From Chara braunii (lineage: Eukaryota; Streptophyta; Charophyceae; Charales; Characeae), in NCBI GenBank assembly GCA_003427395.1, contig BFEA01000084.1, positions 1,654,636 to 1,675,915 on the forward strand: 21,280 bases of DNA. Reading direction: 5' to 3'. Made by a program: the position numbers and the translations under genes. The notes under the pieces were generated by a model. That model did not search any database. It had not been told where the DNA came from and saw only the letters and a list, made by a program, of their open reading frames with translations. Of this stretch, positions 1 through 8,280 are shown piece after piece. Each line of letters begins with the position of its first letter. Within the stretch, counting starts at the first letter, position 1.

Positions 1-95
1 AGATGTGCAAAACGAGAGTGAATCTTCCCCTAGAACATGGAAAGATACCGCGACATGATTTTTGTCTTTTGTGCATTTCAAGAGTAGTGCAGCGA
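1..95 (-). repeat. Foldback (MITE-like) element, partial, inverted copy
   Basis: The left arm starts ATGTGCAAAACGAGAG near base 3 and the right arm TTTTGTGCATTTC lies near 68-80, with about 50 bases between them containing GAACATGG. The same parts occur in the two elements at 561-668 and 735-843 but in the opposite order, so this copy is inverted relative to them. It has no coding capacity. It is cut by the window edge, so its true left end is unknown. Confidence 0.5.
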
Positions 96-132
96 CGCCC
101 AAAGAAACAAGATCGCAATGTCCTTGGATAAT

Positions 133-192
133 CGGTTTTCTCTTTCTTTTTTTTTCTTTTCTTTTTTTTTTTTTTTTTTTTTGGGGGGGGGG
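133..192. repeat. Poly(T) tract followed by poly(G)
   Basis: A pyrimidine run with long T tracts (about 138-182) passes directly into ten G residues. Other T tracts lie at about 506-530 and 929-959, beside the foldback elements. They could be reverse-strand poly(A) tails of retroposed copies or simple slippage products. Nothing else marks a retroposon, such as target-site duplications that I could see. Confidence 0.7.
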
Positions 193-560
193 ATAATCGG
201 TTTTCAAATTGGGAACAGTCACTGTGGTCGATTCCTTTAGGTTAGTGGGGGGGGACGTAAAGACAATTAACAAAGTAACAGCCCACTCAGTACATTCATG
301 GAAATGATCGAGTATGGGCCTCCCTCCACTACACAACACTCCATACGTCTCTGGACCTCATCATCGTTCTCTTACATTCAAAATGTTGCAGTCGTTTGAA
401 TGCACCTGGTCCATAAGCGTCCAAGTGCATGCAGAATGTCGAGTACTGGAGCGAGGGCCTACATACTGCGAAACAAACACGAACGATTCAAGTGATTTCG
501 GTCCTGTTTTTTTTTTGTTTTTTTTTTTTCCCGGTCCTTTTCGGACAAGCTTAGGGCCTC

Positions 561-668
561 GGCACACCACTGTCGAAATGTGCAAAAGACAAAAATGTGG
601 CGGGGGCATCTGGCCATGTTCTATGGGAAAGTTCATTCTCATTTTGCACATTTCGAGAGTTGTGTGGC
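561..668 (+). repeat. Foldback (MITE-like) element, copy 2
   Basis: The left arm at 561-587 (GGCACACCACTGTCGAAATG then TGCAAAA) is the reverse complement of 642-668 with about 24 of 27 positions matching. The 54-base interior holds GTGGCGGGGGCATCTGGCCA. It lies 174 bases upstream of a second copy in the same orientation. Small size, inverted arms and lack of coding capacity fit a MITE or foldback element. No element family is recognised. Confidence 0.6.
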
Positions 669-734
669 GATGCCCTTACGGACAACAGGAGCTGAAGACC
701 GGAATACAAAACGGGGATGCACTTGAAGGGCCTC

Positions 735-843
735 GCCACACCACTCTCGAAATGTGAAAAAGACAGAAATGTGGCGGGTGCATCTGGCCATGTTTATAGC
801 AGGAAGTTCATTCTCGTTTTGCACATTTCGAGAGAGAGGTGGC
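735..843 (+). repeat. Foldback (MITE-like) element, copy 3
   Basis: The arms at 735-760 (GCCACACCACTCTCGAAATG) and 817-843 (TTTTGCACATTTCGAGAGAG) are inverted. The interior is closely similar to that of the element at 561-668. With the inverted copy at the window start this makes three copies in the first 850 bases. The short peptides that can be read through these copies on either strand are by-products of the repeat. Confidence 0.6.
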
Positions 844-926
844 GATGCACTTGAAGACTGCGTTTGAAATTCGAACGAAGCCCACGGCATTTTTTTATTT
901 TTTATTTTTTTTGCCAATGGAGTATA

Positions 927-959
<33 letters not shown>

Positions 960-1265
960 CAACTTGTTCATATTTCCAAAAACAGAAGTTGAGCGGGGAC
1001 CTCACAATTCAACCCGCAGTTATCCGGGCAGCATCAGCCGGTTTAGCTTATATGATCTTCCTCAACCAAAGAGAAATCTTACCATAAACTGTTTTAACCA
1101 ATCCTACTCTCCTACCACCTGCCACCCCACCATCCTATAGCTCTCCTTCTCCCTTCCTACCCATCTGCCTTCCTACCCATCTGCCTATTTATCCCTACGC
1201 TTACCCGCCCCAGTCTACCCGTTCTATTAGCTATACACAGACCTAGCTGTCGGTCTGGTACCCTA

Positions 1266-1740
1266 GAGGACAGTACAAAGAGCAGAGGAAAGGCAGTATC
1301 ACAGGATAAGAAATCAGTTGTCCGGACGGCCGAAACAGGTGCCTTGCGACGCCTTGCAAGACAACACATGAGACTACCCATGCTTGCGTAGTTGTTCGGT
1401 TTGAGAAACATCAGTTTGTGCCAAACAGTCGGCAGTCCAAAGTCCTGACCACCAAATGCACTGTCATAGAGGACAGTAGAAAGAGCACAGGAAAGGCAGT
1501 ATCACAGGAAAGACATCAGTTGTCCAGACGACCGAAACAGGCACCTTGTGACTCTTTGCAAGACAACACATGAGACTACCCACGCTTTCATAGATGTTCT
1601 GTTTGAGAACCATCAGTTTGTGCCAAACAGTCGGCAGTCCAGAGTCCGGGACCACCAAATGCACTATTATAGAGGTCAGTAGAAAGAGCACAGGACAGTC
1701 ACCATCACAGGACACACATCAGTTGTCCAGACGGCCGAAA
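1266..1740 (+). repeat. 203-bp tandem repeat, about 2.3 copies
   Basis: Copies begin with GAGGACAGTA at 1266 and 1469 and with GAGGTCAGTA at 1672, an exact 203-base step twice. Shared blocks include AGTTGTCCRGACGRCCGAAA, GACTACCCAYGCTT and CAGTTTGTGCCAAACAGTCG. The third copy breaks off near 1740 into a different repeat. The open frames through it on both strands repeat with the unit and are not genes. Confidence 0.85.
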
Positions 1741-1756
1741 TGGCGCGATGTAGTCC

Positions 1757-2075
1757 AACACGACGAGGAAGGAAAGCCTTGTGTGTGCGTGTTGAGAACC
1801 TTCCGTCAGGTGTGGTTATCGTGTTAGATCCGATGACCAGGATATGGCAGACACAATATCACAGGATAGNGAGAACCTTCCGTCAGGTGTGGTTATCGTG
1901 TTAGATCCGATGACCAGGATATGGCAGACACAATATCACAGGATAGACATCGGTTGTCCAGACGGCCGAAACGGTGCGATCGAGTCGAACACGACGAGGA
2001 AGGAAAGCCTCGTGCGCGCGTGTTGAGAAACCTTCCGTCTTGTGTGGGAATCGTGTTGGATCCGATGACCAGGGT
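1757..2075 (+). repeat. 77-bp direct duplication within a longer repeat
   Basis: GAGAACCTTCCGTCAGGTGT starts at 1794 and again at 1871, a 77-base step; a diverged third match is near 2025. The block CACGACGAGGAAGGAAAGCC recurs at about 1758 and 1990. An unresolved base (N) sits at 1870, exactly at the junction of the two 77-base copies, so the copy number here may be an assembly compromise. Confidence 0.75.
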
Positions 2076-2099
2076 ACGACAGACACCACGGCACAACAA

Positions 2100-2640
2100 A
2101 AGCAGCAAAAGCTATTCATGACCAAGGCACAGCGAAAGCACTCCACGTGGTGTGGTTGCCGTGTTGGATCAGGTTTGGTTGTCGTGTTGGATCCGATGAC
2201 CAATGTAGGTTACCTTGATACGGGCACAGCAAAAGCACTCCACGGGGTTTGGTTGTCGTGTTGGATCCGATGACCAGCTTTGGTTACCTTGACCCAGGCA
2301 CAACAAAAACACTCCACGGGGTTTGGTTGTCGTGTTGGATCCGATGACCAGCTTTGGTTACCTTGACCCAGGCACAACAAAAGCACTCCACGGGGTTTGG
2401 TTGTCGTGTTGGATCCGATGACCAGCTTTGGTTACCTTGACCCGGGCACAGCAAAAGCACTCCACGGGGGTTGGTTGTTGTGTTGGATCCGATGACCAAG
2501 GCACAACAGATGACCAGGGCACAACAAACCAGCTTTGGTTACCTTGACCCGGGCACAACAAAATCACTCAACGGGGTTTGGTTGTCGTGTTGGATCCGAT
2601 GACCAGGGCGCAACAGATGACCATGGCACATCAAAAAACA
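2100..2640 (+). repeat. 74-bp tandem repeat with a GGATCC core
   Basis: GTTGGATCCGATGACCA occurs at 2186, 2260, 2334, 2408 and 2482, exactly 74 bases apart, then at 2589 after a 107-base step; an earlier match lies near 2055. Each unit also has CACTCCACGGGGTTTGGTTG and a GGCACAACAAAA block. GTCGTGTTGG resembles the GTCGTGTTGAACACGAC core of the palindrome array at 3.75 kb, so the two families may share an origin. No coding role is supported. Confidence 0.85.
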
Positions 2641-3330
2641 CTCCATTAGGTTTAATTGTCATGTTGGACACGATGGTCACAGTGTGCAGAAAGAGATACA
2701 GGGACCATTTCAACCCACGGACATGCTAAATGTTGACGTCACCAAGACGCAACACAACGACAGAGTGATCGTGACCGTCGATTTATAAACATCAACCGTT
2801 CGCAGCACAATCTTCAGAGAGAGAGAGAGATATGGCGGGATGATTACCTGGGCAGAGGACCACGGTCGAGTCAACCAGATCACCGATTTGCGCAGTAGCA
2901 GCTTCGAGCGGCGATTCACGCAGTAGCATCTCTGCTTGCCCCGCAGCTTTGCCTGCCCCGCTTGCAGCAACTCCACCCGCCGCACCGCACAAAAACCGCG
3001 CGCGCTCCAAAAACACGAGTCGCAGTACCCCCCCTCAGGAAATGAAGCTATCGGCATCAGTTGACCTACTTCCCGTCAGGGGACCTGAACGCGGCGGCCC
3101 AATTTTGACGTGGGGGGAAGGTCCCAAACCAGTTGGCCTACTCCCCGCTGGTCGACCGGAACGCTCAATCGACACCGTCAGTCGCTCAGATCTGACGGTC
3201 CACGTAGCGCGGGAGGGGACATTTTTCGGAGGAGGGTCGAAGGTCCGGTACCGATTTTCTGGTGCTGCGTCATCAGCACCGTCGGTTCGACACGATCGGA
3301 CCGCCAACGGAGCGCGTGGAAGGACACGCC
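2640..3330. other. GC-rich stretch without a recognised gene
   Basis: This holds a short GA run (2817-2829) and a hairpin near 3174-3200 (CCGTCAG / CTGACGG around a 10-base loop). The rest is GC-rich sequence that can be read in several overlapping frames on both strands with no recognisable protein. It immediately precedes a TATA box, so its 3' part may be promoter-proximal DNA. Confidence 0.4.
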
Positions 3331-3336
3331 GCAGAG

Positions 3337-3344
3337 TATAAAAA
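3337..3344 (+). promoter_or_regulatory. TATA box
   Basis: TATAAAAA sits in GC-rich surroundings (GCAGAG before, GAGTTGCGGG after). If used, transcription would begin about 25-35 bases downstream, near 3365-3375, in a pyrimidine-rich stretch (CTCATTTCATCCTCTCC). A methionine codon opening a signal-peptide-like sequence follows at 3502. This assignment is by sequence match and position only. Confidence 0.45.
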
Positions 3345-3501
3345 GAGTTGCGGGTCCCTCCCGCACTTCTCATTTCATCCTCTCCGACTTTCACGCGGGG
3401 TGTTTGCAGAGCAGGGCGATATCGGCGCTGCTTTGCCTTCAGCGCAGGGCGCTTACGTCGCGACCTTGTGTGCACCTCGGTTGCATACGCGGGCGTCGTG
3501 T

Positions 3502-3882
3502 ATGCGGGAGTCGTGCATGTTTCTCATGCGTGCGTGTTTGTTTCTCATAGCTGGTGTGGTGGCACAGTCGAAGCACACGTCGGAGCAGGACCAAACCTTA
3601 CCGTTGGAGCAGACCGTTGGAGCAGGGCCAGCGAGCGAGAGCGAGACTTTGCACCGACGAGCACGAAGCGAAGGACAGAGTACGGACGGTGAGGATCTGC
3701 CCAGATCCGTGAGATTCAACGAGGGCTCGCCACGTGGCACTTTCAAGCTGTGTTCGCCGTTCATTGTCGTGTTGAACACGACGATCACATGCGAAGCACC
3801 ACAGGTGATCGTCGTGTTGAACACGATGATGGACAGCGGGGCGGGTTTCATATGGACGAGCGCAGGACTTCCCTACGGGTGA
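3502..3882 (+). CDS. Possible small secreted protein, fused into palindrome repeats
   Basis: The 126-codon frame starts MRESCMFLMRACLFLIAGVV, which has the look of a signal peptide: a short charged N-end, about 12 hydrophobic residues, then an A-Q-S-type cleavage area. A polar stretch rich in Glu, Ser and Arg follows (SEQDQTLPLEQ, RRARSEGQSTDGEDLPRSVR). A TATA box lies 165 bases upstream, so the start could serve a roughly 135-base leader. From about codon 88 the frame runs into the palindromic repeat array and reads repeat-derived IVVLNTTIT, which is unlikely to be original; the true C-terminus may have been lost when the array was inserted. A downstream ATG at 3517 would give a shorter leader. 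I do not recognise a family. The frame could be chance in GC-rich DNA. Confidence 0.3.
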   Translation: MRESCMFLMRACLFLIAGVVAQSKHTSEQDQTLPLEQTVGAGPASESETLHRRARSEGQSTDGEDLPRSVRFNEGSPRGTFKLCSPFIVVLNTTITCEAPQVIVVLNTMMDSGAGFIWTSAGLPYG

Positions 3883-4380
3883 TCGTCGTGTCGAACACGA
3901 CGATCACCCGTCGGGCAGTCCTGCGCTCGCCGCTCGCCAAGGTCATTGTCGTGTTCGACACGACGATCACCTGCCAAGCACGACAGGTGATCGTCGTGTT
4001 GAACACGACGATGAACGGCGGGGCGGGGTTCATTGAGGGCGAGCGCAGGACTGCCCTGCGGGTGATCGTCGTGTTGAACACGGCGGTCATCTATAGGGCA
4101 GTCCTGCACTTGCCCTACGGGTCGTTCAGGTCATTGTCGTGTTCGACACGACGATCACCTGCCAAACACGACAGGTGATCGTCGTGTTGAACACGACGAT
4201 GAACGGCGGGGCGGGGTTCGTTGAGGGCGAGCGCAGAACTGCCCTACGGGTGATCGTCGTGTTGAACACGACGATCACCCATAGGGCAGTCCTGCGCTCG
4301 CCCAGGTCATTGTCGTGTTCGACACGACGATCACCTGCTAACAGGTGAGGTGATCGTCGTGTTGAACATGACGATAAACG
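3762..4380. repeat. Array of nested long palindromes
   Basis: Two palindrome types alternate. Type 1 is about 71-77 bases with arms GGCGAGCGCAGGACTGCCCT...GGTGATC around the core GTCGTGTTGAACACGAC, at 3858-3928, 4038-4114 and 4226-4302, each symmetric about a single central base (3893, 4076, 4264). Type 2 has two facing GTCGTGTT-type cores joined by GATCACCTG/CAGGTGATC, at about 3945-4010, 4133-4199 and a damaged copy from 4306. Units are separated by GAACGGCGGGGCGGGGTTC. The period is about 180-190 bases. Such DNA could extrude cruciforms or make strong hairpin RNA. Frames stay open on both strands only because the unit lacks stops. Confidence 0.85.
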
Positions 4381-4389
4381 GCGGTGTCG

Positions 4390-4419
4390 GCACCATTACC
4401 CTTACAAGGGTAATTGTGC
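4390..4419. repeat. Near-perfect hairpin at the end of the palindrome array
   Basis: GCAC-c-ATTACCCTT, a 2-base loop, then AAGGGTAAT-t-GTGC: 13 pairs with one C.T mismatch. It is unrelated in sequence to the palindromes on its left. A weaker hairpin with a GGTGC-type stem follows immediately. Confidence 0.75.
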
Positions 4420-5770
4420 GTGCTTCGTGCACCTCGCAGAAGGTGCGATCAAGATGATACTTGAGAAAATGGCATATAGGTCAGCCAGCCGCAACTGACT
4501 CTTGGAAGTCGGGCGCGGCAGACGCAGGCATAGCTTGATTAGAGAGTGTGTGAGCATGCACTTTGTGGGCGTGCGTAAGTAGCTAGCCGTCGGCAGCCGT
4601 GGGATTTTTTTGACCAAGCCGCGTGGACCACAGTCCTGCGGTCACCAACGAAGTCACGGTCGGCATGGAGCTGGTCAGTAGGTTTACGGTGGTGAGGTTT
4701 CGTTGACTCGCTGAAAAACGGCACCTTTGAGACTACACAGTAAGGAGGGTGTGAACACTAGAGCTCAGCTGAATACTAGCCAAAGGTCGAAGCCATCGGA
4801 GGAGTGAGAGGGAAGGGAATGCGAACGGAGTCTAGTGGAGACAAGTGTCGTGGTTTTTTCGGCAAGGCAGCGGTAGAAAGTCGGCTGCAGCAGGCTATGA
4901 AGGCCACATGTTGCAATCACGGCACGTAGAGGCGACGTACGTTGTGAGCTGGGCGACACCTACCTTCGAGATAGCAGAGCACGACCCCACAAGGCCAGGG
5001 TGGAGGGGATAGGCTAGCACGGCATGTGTGCAGGGTCACGGGGTTGAAGGACAGGCCAAGAAACGGCCTGGGGCACCACCTCCTGCCCAGGCTGGTTGAC
5101 TATGCAATTCATATACAAGGTAGCCCGCACCCAGTTCAGGCTTGGGCTTAGCCCTATAGGTTACATCACTGAGTTTTCACCAGGCGGATCCCGGGATCGA
5201 GGCCAGCAGCCAGCATTGGGGCAGCGGAGGAGCGTACTTGGGAGTGAACTGAGGGGTTGAGAGTCCCACGGGACTATCCCCCTTAGTTTCGCTGAGGCGA
5301 CCCGGCCGCGGGCCCGGGAGGTAGGATTGAAGACTAAGTACTAACGATTCTCCTCCCATATCCGTGTTTTTAACTTCTATTTCTAGAATTTTTACTAATT
5401 TTTTTTTTTTTTTATGTTTTCCATTCGGGACGGGGGCCGGCACTGGTCTATGGGGCCGGCTGGAGCTCAAGAGCCCAGCTCGGTGGGTACTCCATTGAAC
5501 TGCTGAAATACCGATCCCACCGTGGAGCTGGTTTTATGCAGCCTCATTGTGTTTTTTTCTATGGACCTTCGGGACATCAATAAAATAAATGAATATATAT
5601 ATATAGTTTTTAGAACCTTGTGATGGAGGTGCTGTGTGGGCAGCAAAGGACCAGGTTGTTTTGTTTTGCTGCAGACGGTCAGGGCAGCGTCCCACTGGAA
5701 AAGGTGCAACGTATGATCCAAACCATGTGAAAGACCTCAATTTAGCCGACCTCAAAATCCGCATATTTTG
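4420..5770. other. Unrecognised DNA with short inverted repeats
   Basis: I see no gene I can support. The stretch holds small hairpins such as CAGGCC/GGCCTG near 5060-5080 and AGTCCC/GGGACT near 5260, a 12-base palindrome GATCCCGGGATC near 5187-5198, a T15 tract at about 5399-5413, and the direct repeat GGGGCCGGC near 5430 and 5453. AATAAA occurs at 5579 just before an (AT)n run, which could be a cleavage/polyadenylation region or the end of a retroposon. No upstream coding sequence is evident for it. Confidence 0.4.
5592..5605. repeat. (AT)n microsatellite after AATAAA
   Basis: About six TA repeats follow two overlapping AATAAA-like motifs (5579-5588). The arrangement resembles the 3' end of a retroposed transcript, but no body of a recognised element lies upstream. 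Confidence 0.6.
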
Positions 5771-5850
5771 CAGGTTCGGGGTCGCAGTACGAGCGTGGAG
5801 TGGGGACCAGAAAGATGGTGAACTATGCCGGGGCGGAGGGGGACCGCAGA
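5771..5850 (+). pseudogene. Fragment resembling eukaryotic 25S/28S rRNA
   Basis: Bases 5810-5829 read GAAAGATGGTGAACTATGCC, identical to a universally conserved segment of eukaryotic large-subunit rRNA, and the preceding GACCa differs from rRNA GACCC by one base. Looser resemblance extends upstream (GGTTCGgGGT, then GAGCgTG before GGGACC) and weakly downstream (GGGGCGGAGG, CCGCAGCG), where a conserved helix appears to be missing. It is far too short and diverged to be a working rRNA gene. It may be a decayed rDNA scrap or the head of a 28S-derived SINE. The comparison is to rRNA as I know it, not to an alignment. Confidence 0.55.
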
Positions 5851-6250
5851 CCGCAGCGGCAGGTCACATAGAACCACTCCCCACGTCGGTCTTTGGCAGT
5901 TCCCATGTGAACATCTGCTTTTACCTTTAGGATCCGCGACGTGGTGGAACAGGCCTGGGGAGTTGGGCCATAGGATGCACCGCCCGCTAAGCTCAGCCTG
6001 CGGCGAGCAATGAGAGGTATGAATGTGAGCCTACCTGCAGGGAACTGTGAGACAGTGAACTGTAACCGGCAGGGTGACGACCAGCAGGCACCATCGCAGA
6101 GGCTGTGTATCGCTGGTCACATAAAACCGCTCCCCGTTTGACTGTTTTATTTTATTGTCTATTTTATTATTTTTCTATTTGTTCTTTACATATCTACCCT
6201 TTTGTCCCAGGTTGGGACACAACCCGGGTGCTGGTTCTGGGGTTGGCAAG
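5850..6250. other. Unrecognised DNA with a short direct repeat
   Basis: GGTCACATAGAACCACTCCCC near 5862-5882 recurs as GGTCACATAAAACCGCTCCCC near 6115-6135, about 253 bases away, suggesting an old duplication or two copies of a small element. No coding frame is convincing. A T-rich block follows at 6145-6200. Confidence 0.4.
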
Positions 6251-6254
6251 GGTA

Positions 6255-6325
6255 TCAATAGGCTTAGTTCAGTTGGTACATGTCGAGCTGCTGAAGTACA
6301 GGCCTGAGTTGGAGCTCGGCTGAAA
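6255..6325 (+). other. tRNA-like segment, possible SINE head
   Basis: GGCTTAGTTCAGTTGGTA at 6261-6278 matches the D-arm/A-box region of tRNAs closely. About 35 bases later GAGTTGGAGCTC is an imperfect match to the B-box pattern GGTTCGANTCC. The stems of a cloverleaf do not pair, so it is not a tRNA gene. A tRNA-derived SINE is possible, and a T-rich tract (6352-6371) follows. The B box has at least two mismatches, so the call is weak. Confidence 0.3.
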
Positions 6326-6379
6326 ACAGGGGAGCAAAGCACTACGACCCTGTTTTTTTTGTTTTTTTTTTGTACTAAG

Positions 6380-7480
6380 CTGTAGACGTGATGGCCGCTA
6401 CATTCATTCAAATTTTGTAAATATAACACTCTTGCGAATATACCCTCAGTCCAGACATTCAGTTTTTGTTACATAACCTTCAACACGATTGGGGAGTTAT
6501 GGGTAGTCTGGATTCGTTATAATAAAAGGGGTAGTTTGGATTCGTTAGAATAAGGAGAGGCATAGAGTGCCACGAGGCTGGAGTAGTGTGGGTAGGAGAG
6601 TATAAAAGTGGGAGTATCACATGCAATTTTTTTATGGAGGGATTGCGGTTTCTCCCATTGGTAGCAATTAGAAACGGTGGGCTGCGTTAGGAGCAGGGTC
6701 AACGAGGAGGGAGAATGAGGAGGAAGTGAAGAGGATGAAGATAAAGACGGGGATGGAGAAAAAAGGAGGAGAAGAAAATTGAAAATGATCTAGTTCGGTC
6801 ACTCCTGAACGAAATCAGGCGAATCAGACGTCGATCTTGGGGTTTTGGGGCAAGGCGAATGTGATGGGAGTGTCAGTTTTGGTGTTAAGCTAACAGATTG
6901 ATCGGGGCAAGCATCAGAGGCAGCGCGGAGCTATGGAGGAAGAAAAAACGAAAAGAAGAGGAAGAGTTTTTTTCACTCGTTAGTGGGTGGATTTGGGCAA
7001 GGGAGGATGCTAAAAGGGGGGTTTTAGTAGTTGCAAGTCGGATTATGGGGTTAGTTCCTGATATTAGTGAGTAGATTTGCTGGTACATGAGGAAGAGGGC
7101 AGCAACAACAAAAAGAAAAGGGGAGAATGAACATGGACGTAGTTCTACGCCAGGTGCGTTCGAAGGAGGGAGAAAACAACGTGGAGCTAGAAGCTATGGC
7201 AAAGAAGAAAGGCCACAACATGCTTGTTCCTTGACGAATTTTGGCAGGAGAAGGTGCTAACCTGGGTTTATGAGGCAGGCCGAGTCAAGCGGTGTTAGTA
7301 GATTGAGAAGAGAGTTAGTAGTTGGCGAGAGGGAAGAGGAAAAGTGTGCGCGGTAGTGCTGGAAGGAAGGGGAGTGGAAGGAAGTGGTTGTGCGGGGGAG
7401 ACGGGCGAAAAGGTAAAAACGGAAGACAAGATTTGATAGGGCTCTATCTCGCTCAATTCTCAATGGATTTGAGCGAAATA
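6380..7480. other. Purine-rich DNA without a recognised gene
   Basis: The + strand is strongly GA-rich (for example 6700-6780, 6930-6970 and 7320-7400). A 28-base direct duplication with GTAGTYTGGATTCGTTA at its head occupies 6503-6530 and 6531-6555. Minus-strand frames here are Ser/Leu/Pro-rich products of the CT-rich composition and do not resemble a protein family. Confidence 0.4.
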
Positions 7481-7761
7481 AGAGTCTAATCTGAGGTTTT
7501 GATGCACAACGAATCCAATGGCATAGTTAGATTATGCAGCAGGATAGCCGTTTCACTGCTGTGTGAGTCGGAGGCTGCGCTGCGCTTGGAACAAATACCG
7601 GAAGAAATCGGAGTGACGAAATTTCCTGCATTTTTACACCTGCTTCATCAGATTCCTCGTCTTGTATGTTCTGGTGGAGGGCAGTATGGCAGATTGGTGC
7701 TGCTCGCAGTACATTTGAATGACATCCGGTCTTGACGCGGTAGATCTTGTGGTCCTACGGC

Positions 7762-8035
7762 TCAGATCCAGCTAATTTCCGCAATCCGCTTGGCTATCCC
7801 CGTAGTGAACATCAAGGCCTTCTGGCTGGTCACGTCCGTCACAGCTGCGTTGGCGTGGTCCTCGCACAGTTGTTGGGGCTTATTCGTGTGGACGACCTCT
7901 CGATCTGAGTGGTGCTCATCAGTGCCATGGCATTTGGCCGATGATCACGACCGTCTTGTTCGCGGCCTTTTGTTGTTTCATAGATGTCTCCCTCTCGTCC
8001 AAAAGATCACGGTAAGTCCCCTCCGAGGTGATGGC
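7762..8035 (-). pseudogene. Minus-strand exon fragment of an unknown gene, frameshifted
   Basis: Read from 8035 downwards, the frame begins AITSEGTYRDLLDERETSMK and continues through KQQKAANKTVVIIGQMP to a TGA at 7921-7919. A one-base shift near 7929 opens a second frame (HGTDEHHSDREVVHTNKPQQ, later VTSQKALMFTTGIAKRIAEI) ending at a TGA at 7764-7762. Both segments have the balanced, charged composition of real protein, unlike the hydrophobic + strand reading, which is its shadow. CACAG|G at 8040-8035 makes a good 3' splice site, preceded by a long CT tract. I do not recognise the protein. The shift suggests a pseudogene, a missed intron or a sequence error. Confidence 0.45.
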
Positions 8036-8047
8036 CTGTGCATAGGA

Positions 8048-8129
<82 letters not shown>

Positions 8130-8133
8130 TTAC
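8036..8133 (-). other. Probable 98-bp intron made mostly of (CT)n
   Basis: On the minus strand a GTAAAC donor begins at 8133 and the acceptor CTATGCACAG ends at 8036. Almost everything between is a CT repeat, which would act as an extreme polypyrimidine tract. Joining the flanking frames keeps phase: ...LAPASQ then AITSEG. The donor is only a fair match to the consensus, so the 5' boundary is less certain than the 3' one. Confidence 0.4.
8051..8127. repeat. (AG)n / (CT)n microsatellite, about 38 units
   Basis: This is an uninterrupted AG dinucleotide tract. On the minus strand it forms the polypyrimidine part of a probable intron just upstream of a 3' splice site. Confidence 0.97.
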
Positions 8134-8280
8134 TTGGCTGGCTGGAGCTAGCTTGAGGTCAGAAGCGCTGCACCTGGCCCTGTAGTAGTGGGAAGGCTGC
8201 CGCAGGACTGGAAGTTGAACTGTTACATCAGTGCGCCGTCCTCGGGTCGACTTGAGTACACGAGAGACAGGCCGTGGCAT
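8134..8280 (-). pseudogene. Possible upstream exon of the minus-strand gene
   Basis: From 8280 down to 8134 the minus strand is open and begins MPRPVSRVLKSTRGRRTDVT, with SHYYRARCSASDLKLAPASQ at its end, directly before the GTAAAC donor. It is basic and polar with no recognisable domain. The in-phase join to the next exon supports it only modestly, since one join in three would be in phase by chance. The upstream end is not defined and unresolved bases begin at 8330. Confidence 0.3.

Noticed and set aside
1157-2567. Many 60-100-codon frames on both strands
   Set aside because: All follow the 203-, 77- and 74-bp tandem repeats and carry no conserved motif.
3750-4348. Open frames of up to 142 codons on both strands
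   Set aside because: They encode the same repeated peptide from either strand because the DNA is palindromic; this is a composition artefact.
7790-8185. 131-codon + strand frame ending in (ER)n
   Set aside because: The C-terminus is the microsatellite and the first part is the antisense shadow of a more protein-like minus-strand frame.
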